NCBI GenBank assembly: GCA_001804815.1
Contig: MHBI01000053.1
Span: forward strand, 155,310 to 219,309
Origin: Lentisphaerae bacterium GWF2_50_93
Lineage (GTDB): Bacteria; Verrucomicrobiota; Lentisphaeria; Victivallales; GWF2-50-93
Length of the DNA: 64,000 nt
Direction: 5' to 3'
The position numbers and the translations under genes are program-made. The notes under the pieces were generated by a model. It ran no database searches and was not told the DNA's origin. It worked only from the letters and a program-made list of their open reading frames with translations. Below, in pieces: positions 8,842 through 17,363 of this stretch (position 1 is the stretch's first letter; each line of letters starts with the position of its first letter).

Positions 8842-8868
8842 AATCACCGAAGGCATCCTTCGGTGATT
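8842..8868 (-). terminator. Terminator-like hairpin after perR
   Basis: Perfect 12-bp stem (aatcaccgaagg / ccttcggtgatt) with a 3-base loop, two bases after the perR stop, followed on the minus strand by an A/T-rich run. Confidence 0.8.
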
Positions 8869-8870
8869 GT

Positions 8871-9248
8871 TTATCCGCATTTCCCGCATTTCCCCATGAA
8901 GACAATATTCATGTCCATGACATTCCTGTTGAGCCTTTTCGTCTCCCTGAGATATTTATCGAGCGATTCCGCGCCCTTGGGGATGAAGTCGATCACCCTT
9001 CCGCAGCTCGAGCACTTCAGATGGCTGTGCTGGCTCGTGTCGCCGTCAAACCTCATCTGCGTGCCGCCCACCTCGACCTTCCGTATGAGCCCGGACTTCG
9101 AGAGCACTTCCAGGTTCCTGTAGACGGAGGCGAGGCTGACCTTAGGAGTCTTCCTGCGTATGATCTCGTAGAACTCCTCGGCAGTAGGATGGCACTTGAG
9201 CTTCTTCAGCTCATCCACCATCATCCTTCTCTGTGTCGTCAGTATCAT
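8871..9248 (-). CDS. perR: PerR-type Fur-family peroxide regulator
   Basis: 125 aa. Winged-helix N-terminus (SLASVYRNLEVLSKSGLI recognition region), structural zinc site C79-x2-C82 and C121-x2-C124. Regulatory-site residues D68, H74 and H76 (RFDGDTSQHSH) keep the spacing of PerR D85/H91/H93 in Bacillus, which points to PerR rather than Fur. By family, Fe-loaded PerR represses peroxide-defence genes until a His is oxidised. It heads the oxidative-stress cluster, and its promoter region carries a Fur/PerR-like dyad, suggesting autoregulation. SD AGGAAGGG lies at good spacing. Confidence 0.9.
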   Translation of the reverse strand: MILTTQRRMMVDELKKLKCHPTAEEFYEIIRRKTPKVSLASVYRNLEVLSKSGLIRKVEVGGTQMRFDGDTSQHSHLKCSSCGRVIDFIPKGAESLDKYLRETKRLNRNVMDMNIVFMGKCGKCG

Positions 9249-9266
9249 CTGCGCCCTTCCTTAATA

Positions 9267-9283
9267 AGAATGATTCTCATTCT
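9267..9283. promoter_or_regulatory. Fur/PerR-box-like dyad upstream of perR
   Basis: Perfect inverted repeat AGAATGA-ttc-TCATTCT, whose core AATGAnnnTCATT matches the heart of the Fur/PerR box. It lies 19 bases upstream of the perR start, a position suited to repression. Confidence 0.7.
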
Positions 9284-9388
9284 GTAGTATACAACATCCG
9301 GCCATGTCAGGCAAGAGCTGAATCAAAAGAATCCCTTAAAATTCCAGCTCGGATTTGACTTTTGCAGCCTCCTGGAATCTTTTAAGTC

Positions 9389-10006
9389 ATGAATCCTGAT
9401 TTCACAATGGTGATTGAAACAACTCTTTACTTTCTCGCGCTCATCAATCCAGCGAGCAAGATATTCCTGCTTTCCTCCATAGATCCGCCGATCGACCGCA
9501 AAAAACTCTTCGGCCTGTCAGTCCAGTCGACCGTAGTGGCGTTCATAATCCTGCTCATGGTGACATTCATAGGCAGTTTCATCCTGCGGTCGGTCTTCCA
9601 TGTTGAAATCTACTCCCTCAAGGTCGCGGGCGGCATAATCCTGTTCATCATAGGCCTCCAGGCGGTAAGAAACGGAAGATTCTACGAGAGCAGCCTCCAT
9701 GGAAGCCTTTCAGACATCTCAGTAGTCCCCCTCGGCGCCCCTCTTATTGCAGGCCCTGGAACAATCACAGCCGCGATATCATTGAGCTCGTCGTCAGGAC
9801 TCTGGCTTACAACGTCGGCCATAACCCTGGCACTGGCGCTTAACTTCCTGATGATGATAAGCTCAACATGGATCGCGAAAATCCTCGGACGCTTCCATGT
9901 CATCGGCCCGCTGATAAGGATCACGGGCCTGATAGTCGCGGCAGTAGCCGTCCAGATGGTGCTGGGCGGCATCGGCGACTGGTATTCCCTTGTCAAGGTA
10001 AAATAA
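9389..10006 (+). CDS. MarC family membrane protein
   Basis: 205 aa, six predicted membrane helices. Family hallmarks are the N-terminal ALINPASKIF motif and the repeated-half motif PLGAPLIAGPGTITAAI around residue 115. MarC/UPF0056 proteins are inner-membrane proteins of uncertain transport function; the old link to multiple antibiotic resistance has not held up. It starts 140 bases from perR, in the opposite direction, with a weak SD. Confidence 0.9.
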   Translation: MNPDFTMVIETTLYFLALINPASKIFLLSSIDPPIDRKKLFGLSVQSTVVAFIILLMVTFIGSFILRSVFHVEIYSLKVAGGIILFIIGLQAVRNGRFYESSLHGSLSDISVVPLGAPLIAGPGTITAAISLSSSSGLWLTTSAITLALALNFLMMISSTWIAKILGRFHVIGPLIRITGLIVAAVAVQMVLGGIGDWYSLVKVK

Positions 10007-10127
10007 TCCTGTATTCCCATCCCCTTGAAATCTTATTTCGATTCTGATACAATGCCGGCATGGGTTCGGGGAAAGCACCCTGAGTGCAGATTTATTTATT
10101 TTTTTTGTAATCATGCCTTGCATTGCT

Positions 10128-10145
10128 AATATTAACGTTAATATT
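10128..10145. promoter_or_regulatory. 18-bp perfect palindrome, candidate LacI operator
   Basis: aatattaacgttaatatt is a perfect palindrome centred on the CpG typical of LacI-family operators. It lies about 27-44 bases upstream of the lacI start, consistent with autoregulation and with control of the downstream glycosidase operon. Confidence 0.7.
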
Positions 10146-10171
10146 AAATACAAAACGAGGCGGTGTCTGAT

Positions 10172-11251
10172 ATGATAAACATGATGGCAAAAAATGTCAC
10201 TCTGAAGGAGATTGCCAAGGCCTGCGGGGTCACGCCTCAGACCGCAAGCAGGATACTCAACAGCACGCAGGGGCATCTCTACCGCAAGGAGACCAGGGAA
10301 CTCGTCTCCGAAACCGCCCAGAGGATGGGATACCGCCTGAACACCTCCGCACAGGCGATGCGCAATGGAAAGCACAAATGCATAAGCCTGCTCGGAAGCT
10401 CGGTGCACTGGAACAGCTTTTTTTCCGGAGAACTCCTCCTTTCATTCCAGAAAACCCTTTCAGCCCTCAACTACAACATCATCATAAATGTCCTGCCCGG
10501 AGAGGAAGCCAGGGCCGGAGAGGAACTTCCAAGGATCTTCAGGGAGAATTCGGTCGACGGGGTGCTTGTCGGAATAACCCATATCATTCCCGACTGGCTC
10601 GAAGCGATGATAAACAACATGAACGTGCCTGTCGTATGGGTCGGCTCGAAGCATGAGAAGGACTGCGTGCACCATGACGACTTCGACGCGGCCTACAGGA
10701 TAACAAGACGGCTTCTTCTCGGCAACCACAGGCGTATCGCATATGTCGACTATGCCATTCCATTGGAAGAGGCCAATCTCAAGTCGGCGCATTTCAGCGT
10801 ACTTGACAGGATGAACGGATACAGGAAGGCCATGGAAGAGGCGGGAGCCGAACCCCGTGTCGTCAGAACCAGGAAGAAGATCCCCCTTGATGAACGCGTG
10901 GCCTACACCACGGACAAGCTCCTGAAGAATCTGAAGCCGACGGCAGTGATCACGTATGACATGCCTTTCACGGGAACACCGGTGCTGTATTCAATATACC
11001 GGAACGGATTGAAGGTGCCGGACGATATTTCCCTTGTCTCATTCACCCCGTATGAATGGATGGAGAACGATCTGATAATTTCAAGCTACATTCCGTCGAG
11101 GCTGAACGTCGGGGAAATCGCCGCGAGGCTCCTCTACGACAAGATAAACAACGGAGGACAGCCAGCGAAACCGGTAGTGCTTCCTTTCGATTTTATTGAA
11201 GGCAACACCGTCAGGGAACTCAGGCATTTAAAGGAGAGGGGTGGAAAATGA
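10172..11251 (+). CDS. LacI-family transcriptional regulator
   Basis: 359 aa from the ATG at 10172; GTG at 10163 or ATG at 10181/10184 are alternatives. N-terminal LacI helix-turn-helix [21 protein letters not shown], hinge region, then a periplasmic-binding-protein-like effector domain ([41 protein letters not shown]). By family it is a sugar-responsive repressor or activator. Its stop overlaps the start of a pseudopilin gene (ATGA), and a GH16 enzyme follows, so the likely ligand is a beta-glucan-derived sugar (inference). Confidence 0.93.
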   Translation: MINMMAKNVTLKEIAKACGVTPQTASRILNSTQGHLYRKETRELVSETAQRMGYRLNTSAQAMRNGKHKCISLLGSSVHWNSFFSGELLLSFQKTLSALNYNIIINVLPGEEARAGEELPRIFRENSVDGVLVGITHIIPDWLEAMINNMNVPVVWVGSKHEKDCVHHDDFDAAYRITRRLLLGNHRRIAYVDYAIPLEEANLKSAHFSVLDRMNGYRKAMEEAGAEPRVVRTRKKIPLDERVAYTTDKLLKNLKPTAVITYDMPFTGTPVLYSIYRNGLKVPDDISLVSFTPYEWMENDLIISSYIPSRLNVGEIAARLLYDKINNGGQPAKPVVLPFDFIEGNTVRELRHLKERGGK

Positions 11252-11979
11252 AGAAAATCAATTCTAGTTCTTCCTTTTCAGGGAAAAGAAAAAATAAATT
11301 CACCCTGATCGAGCTGCTGGTGGTTATTGCAATCATTGCAATTCTCATCTGCATGCTCCTCCCTGCCCTGAAACAGGCAAAGGAGATTGCTTTGAGCACA
11401 ACATGCAAGAGCAACATGAAACAGCTGGGAGCGGCAATGATGATGTATGTTTCGGACAACCAGGGATACTATCCTCCAGGCTCGCCCACCTATTCCAATT
11501 TTACATGGAATGGGGTGACGAAGTCCTCGGCGACTGTGCCGTGGTATTCGGCATATTTCATTGGCCCGTATTTTGGAAACACCAATATTTGCGCGACATC
11601 TTTTGATCAACCCTGGCAGACGCCGACAAACAAGGCTGCCTACTGTCCAAAACTCCTGGCGTTATACAACGGTTTTCCTGGCAATCGTACCTGGATAGGA
11701 TACAACGGCAGGTTTCCCAACAATTTTTGCTATGGGGGCACGATAAGGCCCTTCACGGCGATATCGAACCCAACGAAAGTGGTTTTGTTTGTCGATGTTG
11801 TAAGCGGATACATATTTGAGCGCTGGTATATCAATGAAGCGGGCTACGGAAGCACCTCATGGCCTGAATACCGGCATGTTAATTCTGCAAACGTGACATT
11901 CCTCGATGGAAGCGTCAGGGGCACGAAGAGCCTGTATAATGAAAAGATAGACGGACTTGTCACAAACGCAGCGCAATGA
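11248..11979 (+). CDS. Pseudopilin-like protein (H-x9-DG), coupled to lacI
   Basis: 243 aa. A 17-residue basic leader, then the type IV prepilin signal [17 protein letters not shown] (cleavage expected before the Phe), a hydrophobic helix, and an aromatic/Gly/Asn-rich globular domain ending in [12 protein letters not shown], the H-x9-DG motif typical of pseudopilins in PVC bacteria. Should be processed by prepilin peptidase and exposed outside the inner membrane. Its start overlaps the lacI stop by four bases (SD AGGGG), an intimate coupling. The function of these orphan pseudopilins is not established; a role in secreting or displaying the next gene's GH16 enzyme, or in substrate capture, is inference. 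Confidence 0.9.
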   Translation: MKKINSSSSFSGKRKNKFTLIELLVVIAIIAILICMLLPALKQAKEIALSTTCKSNMKQLGAAMMMYVSDNQGYYPPGSPTYSNFTWNGVTKSSATVPWYSAYFIGPYFGNTNICATSFDQPWQTPTNKAAYCPKLLALYNGFPGNRTWIGYNGRFPNNFCYGGTIRPFTAISNPTKVVLFVDVVSGYIFERWYINEAGYGSTSWPEYRHVNSANVTFLDGSVRGTKSLYNEKIDGLVTNAAQ

Positions 11980-12007
11980 AAATCACATAAACATAAAAGG
12001 ATAAAGC

Positions 12008-13906
12008 ATGAAATTGAAACTGATTCTCGCAGGATTATGCGCGATTGGAACCCTTTCGGCGGGCGCCGAGGACAAGATGCTGATCGACTTCAAGAACCCG
12101 GATTCCGCAAAGAGGATAAGCGACAACGGTCCCGACACGAAATTCGCGATTGTCGGCGGTCTGAACGGGAATGTCCTCGAAATCACGAACACCCCCGGAT
12201 CAAACGGTTATCCCGGTGTCAAGATCACACCGGAAGACACCCACTGGGATCTTTCGCAGAACAGCAGGATAGAAGTGGATGTCGCCAACCTGTCCGATAC
12301 GAACATCACAATATGCCTGAGGATCGACAACCCCGGCGACTGGAAGGCCAATCCATGGAACAGCGAGAATTTCGCTCTCGGCGCCGGAAAATCAGGGACC
12401 GCGAAGGTGTCCTTCGGATACTCATGGGGGAAACCCGGATTCAAGCTTGATCCGTCAAAGGTCAGCCAGATAATGATCTTCACTTCAAAGCCTAAGAAGG
12501 AGATCAAGTTCCGCATCGATGCGGTCCGTGCCGCCGGAAAAGCCGGTGAAAAGCCCAAGGGGACCATTGAAAAAATAAAACCGAAGGATGGCGTAGTCCT
12601 GGCATTCGGCGGAGGATATCCGGAAGACTGGATCGACAACCGGGGCACGAAGACAGCAATCGCGGGGAATTCCGCGCAGATCACATTCTCGACCGATCCC
12701 AAGGACAAATGGCCTGGAGTATTCTTCAAGGCGCCGGAAGGCGTGATCTGGGATCTTTCCGCCTGCACACAGGTCGAATTCACCATGATGAACACAGGCG
12801 CGAAGCCTGCCAGGATCTTCTGCAGGGTCGACAACAACAACGCAGACGGCAAGAAGCACTGCGCGGTGGCGGACGCCACGATTGAAGCCGGAGCGAAGAA
12901 GACCGTCACCGTGCCGTTCGTTACCGACAAGATCTGGGACGGGGAAGTGAAGGATTCCGGATTCAAATTCTCAAGCAGCGATGTCATCGGACTCCTGATA
13001 TTCATTGAACAGAACGGCGAGGAGAAGAAAATAAACCTCGAATCAGTGAAGGCTGTCGCATCCAAAGGGCCCGCATTCCCTGAATGGCTTGGGCAGAAGC
13101 CTCCGGTCGACGGCAACTGGACAAAGACCTTCGAGGACAACTTCGACGGCAACGCTCTTGACATGACGAAATGGACCCTGCCGAACATAAGGGAGAACAT
13201 CACAGAGAACACGTTCCCCATCGAGATCGAGGGCGAGAAGAGCTGGTGGGGCAGCCCTTCGGTGCATGTGGCGAAGAACGCCTCGGTCGAAAATGGCTTT
13301 CTGAAATTAAAGACCGACAAGCCGAAGGAAATTCCGGAAGCCCTTCCGAAATTCAAGGATATCAAATATACAACGACGGTCGTCACGACCTTCGGCAAGT
13401 TCACGCAGAAATACGGATATTTCGAATCGCGGATGAAGCTGCCTACGACCATCGGCATGTGGCCGGCGTTCTGGCTCATGCCCGACCGCGGCAAGGAGGC
13501 GGGAATATGGTGGAAGAGGCAGGACACCGCCAATGGGGGAATGGAGTTCGACATCATGGAATATCTGGTGCGCTACGGCGCCTACCGCTACAACATCGCC
13601 TTCCACTGGGATGGTTATCAGAAGAATCACAAGGTCACCGGCTCGGAAAATATCTATTTCTATGCCGACAAGGACGGTTTTGTAACTTCAGGTCTGCTCT
13701 GGGAGCCCGGCAAGATCACAATGTACTGCAACGGAAATGTGGTGGGGACCTGGAAAAACGACCGCATCGCGAGCGTCCCCGAATACATCATGTATACCAT
13801 GCCTATCGGCGGATGGGGAGGGAATACGAACGTGGATGACAGCAAGCTGCCGGCATATTTCACCGTCGACTACGTGCGTGTCTGGCAGAAGGACGAATGG
13901 AAATAA
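12008..13906 (+). CDS. Secreted GH16 glycoside hydrolase (laminarinase-like) with N-terminal beta-sandwich modules
   Basis: 632 aa. Signal peptide (MKLKLILAGLCAIGTLSAGA), then two related carbohydrate-binding-like beta modules (about 22-175 and 195-350, each with D-x-NN/T-G-like strands and a W-D-L-S motif), then a GH16 domain from about 365. Catalytic motif E513-F-D515-I-M-E518 has nucleophile, helper Asp and acid/base; WPAFWLMP and GGWGGNT motifs support GH16. It cleaves beta-1,3/1,4-glucans or related marine galactans, outside the cytoplasm; specificity cannot be read here. SD AAAGGA. Lies between pseudopilin genes in the lacI operon. Confidence 0.93.
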   Translation: MKLKLILAGLCAIGTLSAGAEDKMLIDFKNPDSAKRISDNGPDTKFAIVGGLNGNVLEITNTPGSNGYPGVKITPEDTHWDLSQNSRIEVDVANLSDTNITICLRIDNPGDWKANPWNSENFALGAGKSGTAKVSFGYSWGKPGFKLDPSKVSQIMIFTSKPKKEIKFRIDAVRAAGKAGEKPKGTIEKIKPKDGVVLAFGGGYPEDWIDNRGTKTAIAGNSAQITFSTDPKDKWPGVFFKAPEGVIWDLSACTQVEFTMMNTGAKPARIFCRVDNNNADGKKHCAVADATIEAGAKKTVTVPFVTDKIWDGEVKDSGFKFSSSDVIGLLIFIEQNGEEKKINLESVKAVASKGPAFPEWLGQKPPVDGNWTKTFEDNFDGNALDMTKWTLPNIRENITENTFPIEIEGEKSWWGSPSVHVAKNASVENGFLKLKTDKPKEIPEALPKFKDIKYTTTVVTTFGKFTQKYGYFESRMKLPTTIGMWPAFWLMPDRGKEAGIWWKRQDTANGGMEFDIMEYLVRYGAYRYNIAFHWDGYQKNHKVTGSENIYFYADKDGFVTSGLLWEPGKITMYCNGNVVGTWKNDRIASVPEYIMYTMPIGGWGGNTNVDDSKLPAYFTVDYVRVWQKDEWK

Positions 13907-13928
13907 AAATTACGGATGTAATTTTTAT
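13903..13928 (+). terminator. Stop-codon hairpin after GH16 gene
   Basis: Perfect 11-bp stem ataaaaattac / gtaatttttat with a 4-base loop. The GH16 stop codon (13904-13906) lies inside the 5' arm. An A/T-rich sequence follows. Terminator or mRNA-stabilising element. Confidence 0.65.
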
Positions 13929-13943
13929 GATTTTAATTCTATA

Positions 13944-13972
13944 AAGGAGCGCTGGCGTCCCGCCGGCAGAAT
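13944..13972. repeat. Short palindromic repeat (gcgctggcg-tcccgccggc)
   Basis: ggagcgctggcgtcccgccggc, an imperfect palindrome, recurs nearly exactly at 48716-48744 and in altered form at 34813-34854 and 35010-35028, always between genes. Confidence 0.6.
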
Positions 13973-14040
13973 AACCTTGCTTTAAGACCATGTTTTAGAT
14001 ATAATCATAAAAGGGAATACAACTGCAAGGATGGGATTTG

Positions 14041-14673
14041 ATGAAGAATAAATTTACATTGATCGAACTTCTAGTAGTGATTGCGATAATCGCAATTCTC
14101 GCCGCCCTCCTCCTGCCTGCATTGAAAAACGCGAGGGAGATGGCAAAGACCTCCCTCTGCATCAACAACGAGAAACAGATGGGGCTCATGTCCGTAAATT
14201 ATGGCGACGACTACAACAACTGGTTGCCTGCGGGTTGCTGGACAGGAAACCGCGGGCCCGTTTCCACTGGAAACTGGGATGCGTCCATATGGAATGTCTG
14301 GCTCTCATTCCTCTACCAGCCGACTAAATTCATCCAGGAATACGACAGCAGCAGGATTTATGGAACAGTTTTCGACTGCCCATCGAGACCTTCTACAAGC
14401 TGGTACGGCGGCAATTACGGATGGAACATAGGACTCGCTTCACCATGGAATTGGGATGGAAGGTACGAACATCCCAGCATTGTCAAAATCAAGAACCCGG
14501 CGGTCAAGGGGCTTATAGCTGATACCAGCTGGTTCTGCCTGATGATATGGGACTCAAACCAGCTCAGACTGCAACATCATTTCAGAGTCAACCTTCTCTT
14601 CTCCGACTGCCATGTTGATACGATAAGCAAGCTGGACTATATCAACACCACCAAGGGAAGAGACTACCAATGA
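14041..14673 (+). CDS. Pseudopilin-like protein with D-C in place of terminal D-G
   Basis: 210 aa from the ATG at 14041. Minimal leader MKNK followed by [24 protein letters not shown], then a Trp/Asn/Gly-rich globular region. The C-terminal motif is H-x8-DC ([14 protein letters not shown]) rather than H-x9-DG. Third gene of the lacI operon, 134 bases after the GH16 stop. Same family as its neighbours at 11248, 14787 and 15560. The DNA encoding the signal is nearly identical to that in the other copies. Confidence 0.88.
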   Translation: MKNKFTLIELLVVIAIIAILAALLLPALKNAREMAKTSLCINNEKQMGLMSVNYGDDYNNWLPAGCWTGNRGPVSTGNWDASIWNVWLSFLYQPTKFIQEYDSSRIYGTVFDCPSRPSTSWYGGNYGWNIGLASPWNWDGRYEHPSIVKIKNPAVKGLIADTSWFCLMIWDSNQLRLQHHFRVNLLFSDCHVDTISKLDYINTTKGRDYQ

Positions 14674-14786
14674 AGGCTTGCACGCCGCATATCTGAGCGG
14701 CGAGGTTAAATACAAGGGCAGGTAGATGCATCCCCCCGGGACCGTATTGAACTGCGAAAGAATTATAAAAGAAAAAATGGACACCG

Positions 14787-15509
14787 ATGAGAAATAAATT
14801 CACATTGATCGAGCTGCCTGCAGCTGGCAGGAGAAAAACCTCTGTTTTTACTCTTATCGAACTGCTGGTCGTGATTGCGATAATCGCAATTCTCGCGGCC
14901 CTGCTTCTGCCGGCGCTGAAAAATGCTAAGGAATCCGCCTGGGCCATCTTATGCAAATCAAATATGAAACAGCTAAGTGCTGCATGTCTTATGTATGCGG
15001 GAGACCATAATGAATATTTCCCTCCTGTCACTCGCTGTGTCGATATTACTTGGAAGGGAACGTATCATGACAATGCCTGGCTGAGGTGGGGTTCTGTAAT
15101 TTATCTTGGACAATACATGAACAGCACTTCGGGTTGCGCATCAGCGTTCGGCACAGGTGATCATGCGCCTACTAACCTTGCCTTTTTCTGTCCGAAGTGG
15201 TATAACAAGTCCTATTGGTATGGAACGGAAAACCTCGGCCTAGGTTATAGCGCCTGTGGCGACTTCAATGGCGGGAATGGAAATTGGCGGCCAATAAGCA
15301 GGTCAAAAAACTCAAGCAGGATTATAACGTTTGCCGATACTCCCGGTATATGGCAGTTCAACTCTGTCGATTATCTTGGACAATACCCGCCGTACCCTAG
15401 ACACAATAATTCCTGCAATGAAGCATTCATGGATGGGCATGTAGATTCCTCAAAAAACTTGTTAGTAGATTTTAATGCTGGCCTTTTCGACAAAACAATG
15501 AAATACTGA
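14787..15509 (+). CDS. Pseudopilin-like protein with duplicated prepilin signal
   Basis: 240 aa. The N-terminus reads [17 protein letters not shown] and then repeats [16 protein letters not shown]: two consecutive FTLIEL prepilin motifs 16 residues apart. Only the second is followed by a hydrophobic helix and should be the functional one. The globular part ends in [12 protein letters not shown] (H-x9-DG). SD-like GGA before the ATG. The preceding 113-base gap shows no hairpin. Looks like a signal-sequence duplication or insertion by recombination between paralogues. Confidence 0.88.
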   Translation: MRNKFTLIELPAAGRRKTSVFTLIELLVVIAIIAILAALLLPALKNAKESAWAILCKSNMKQLSAACLMYAGDHNEYFPPVTRCVDITWKGTYHDNAWLRWGSVIYLGQYMNSTSGCASAFGTGDHAPTNLAFFCPKWYNKSYWYGTENLGLGYSACGDFNGGNGNWRPISRSKNSSRIITFADTPGIWQFNSVDYLGQYPPYPRHNNSCNEAFMDGHVDSSKNLLVDFNAGLFDKTMKY

Positions 15510-15559
15510 TATTTCGTGCGACATAAGGAAACATTCAATTTCAACATCAAATTAATTAT

Positions 15560-16282
15560 ATGCATCTCAAATCCAGATTCTCTTTCACACTGATCGAACT
15601 GCTGGTCGTGATTGCGATAATCGCAATTCTCGCCGCCCTCCTCCTGCCTGCATTGAAAAGCGCAAAGGACACTGCGAAGAGAATCAACTGCATCAGCAAT
15701 CTCAAGCAGTACAATCTTGCGATCAACACATATGCCACCGACTCAAGCGGCGAACTCGCCTTCACCCAGTCAGGCACATGGACGCTATCCTATTACATGT
15801 ACCAGTCAGGATATATAAATCTGTCGCCCAGATCCTTCATGTGCCCTGAAGCCGAGACTCCTGCCGGACAGAGCGATGATGAAAGCATCAAGCGCTGGGT
15901 CTACTCGGCGAACTTCCAGGGCTATTACAAGGGGCTGATATGCGCCTACACATGGAACCAGGCAAACTACGCTCCAGGCGACAAGGGCATCAACATCTAT
16001 TCCCTGAAGAACCAGATGACAGGCGCAAAGGTCAACGCGGATCCTGCGAATTTCGTCCTGGTACTTGACGGGAAAAGAAGCGGTTCCAAGGCCAATCTGC
16101 ATGTCTTCAACTTCTGCAGGGCCAGGGCCAGCGGACTTCCCTGGACCATCCACAGCAGGAATACTGCCGTAGTCAGCTCCTACCTCGACGGCCACGCCGA
16201 GTCATCCCTGTGGGGCGACCTCAGGAATTCATTGATATCCTCCCTTGAAACAGTGTACGAACCGCTGGAAGTATGGCCGTGA
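15560..16282 (+). CDS. Pseudopilin-like protein
   Basis: 240 aa. MHLKSRFS then [24 protein letters not shown]. The globular domain has two internal Cys and ends with H-x11-DG ([18 protein letters not shown]), slightly longer than the usual spacing. No clear SD before the ATG at 15560, so translation may be weak or depend on the upstream gene. Fourth pseudopilin of the operon. Its signal-encoding DNA is identical over most of its length to that at 14041. Confidence 0.88.
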   Translation: MHLKSRFSFTLIELLVVIAIIAILAALLLPALKSAKDTAKRINCISNLKQYNLAINTYATDSSGELAFTQSGTWTLSYYMYQSGYINLSPRSFMCPEAETPAGQSDDESIKRWVYSANFQGYYKGLICAYTWNQANYAPGDKGINIYSLKNQMTGAKVNADPANFVLVLDGKRSGSKANLHVFNFCRARASGLPWTIHSRNTAVVSSYLDGHAESSLWGDLRNSLISSLETVYEPLEVWP

Positions 16283-16329
16283 TTGATTTCCGGATGCGGA
16301 CGGGGTAAGTTTCAAAACATATTATTGTT

Positions 16330-16356
16330 ATAAAAATTACCGGAGGGAATTTTTAT
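16330..16356 (+). promoter_or_regulatory. Hairpin presenting the Shine-Dalgarno of the creatininase gene in its loop
   Basis: Perfect 9-bp AU stem ataaaaatt / aatttttat with a 9-base loop accggaggg that holds the SD (GGAGGG); the ATG follows two bases after the stem. Could hold the SD accessible or act as a thermosensitive or structural translation element. Confidence 0.55.
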
Positions 16357-16357
16357 C

Positions 16358-17137
16358 ATGGAATGGGACAAGCTTACATCGCCTGACTTCGCAAGGGCCG
16401 TGAAAAAAGCTCAGGGGGTATGCCTCCTGCCGATCGGCTGCATTGAAAAGCACGGGGATCATCTGCCTCTCGGAACCGACGTGCTTTTCGTCGACAGGTT
16501 CTGCTGCCAGGCCGCGGAAAAGGAGCCTGCAGTCGTATTCCCCTACTTCTATCTCAGCCAGATCAACGAGGCGAAACACCAACCGGGAACAATAGCTCTG
16601 AAGCCCGAACTCCTGCTCCCTCTGCTGGAAAACATCTGCGACGAGATCTCCAGGAACGGATTGAAGAAAATAATCATCGTCAACGGCCACGGCGGCAATG
16701 CCTCGATGCTCTCCTATTTTCTCATGACCCTTCTCGCAAAGGAAAAAGACTACACCGTGTACAATGTCTACTGGTATGACGGCGCTGGAAAGGCCTGCAA
16801 GGATTTCCTTGAAGCAAAGCACGACGGGCACGGCGGAGAAATCGAGACAAGCGGAATCATGCACTACTATCCGGAACTCGTGACGACACCTAAATCCAAG
16901 AAGTCCCTGCCCCTCAAGCGCCTCACGCATCTCCATGAAAATGGAATCGCCACACCGGTCGACTGGTATTCCAATTATCCGGACCACCTGAGTTCCGACG
17001 GGACTCCCGGCAGCGCCGAAAAAGGTGCAAAGATAGCCGAACTACAGATGAAGAAACTGATCAGGCAGATCCAGCTGATCAAAAAGGACAAGACAACCCC
17101 TGCCCTCTACCGTGAGTTTCTGAAAAGGGCCAGGTGA
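16358..17137 (+). CDS. Creatininase-family amidohydrolase
   Basis: 259 aa. Family motifs: PIGCIEKHGDHLPLGTD with metal ligands E30, H32 and D41; NGHGGN (109-114); HGGEIETS (158-165, E161). These make the dinuclear Zn/Mn site of creatininase-like enzymes. Creatinine is unlikely as a substrate here. Members include mycofactocin and FAPy-type hydrolases and many uncharacterised carbohydrate-operon proteins. Last gene of the lacI/GH16 operon. A GGAGGG SD sits inside a hairpin loop. Confidence 0.9.
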   Translation: MEWDKLTSPDFARAVKKAQGVCLLPIGCIEKHGDHLPLGTDVLFVDRFCCQAAEKEPAVVFPYFYLSQINEAKHQPGTIALKPELLLPLLENICDEISRNGLKKIIIVNGHGGNASMLSYFLMTLLAKEKDYTVYNVYWYDGAGKACKDFLEAKHDGHGGEIETSGIMHYYPELVTTPKSKKSLPLKRLTHLHENGIATPVDWYSNYPDHLSSDGTPGSAEKGAKIAELQMKKLIRQIQLIKKDKTTPALYREFLKRAR

Positions 17138-17226
17138 TATTCCAGGGAACCTCTAACTGTAACCTTTTCGCTGTATCTCCGTATTATATGGCAGAAAGCA
17201 ACAAGTATAATTGAAAATTTGACAAA

Positions 17227-17290
17227 GGTAGGGCGTCTCTCGCCGAGAGCGCCACATCAAGAACGGACGGTTCGGCGAACCGTCCCTACC
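17227..17290. repeat. Paired-hairpin element (ggtaggg class)
   Basis: ggtaggg (17227-17233) and ccctacc (17284-17290) frame two hairpins with arms gctctcg-like (17240s) and ggacggttcg/cgaaccgtcc. Same frame as the element at 3649-3780 but with different stem sequences. Confidence 0.8.
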
Positions 17291-17363
17291 TTAAATTCAC
17301 TAATTATGCAATTGCTCAACAATCATTCCAATAAATTTAAATCTTAATCAGGGAGATGGGAAA

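Noticed and set aside
12208..13557. 449-aa open frame on the - strand
   Set aside because: Antisense of the GH16 gene, no family motifs, no SD.
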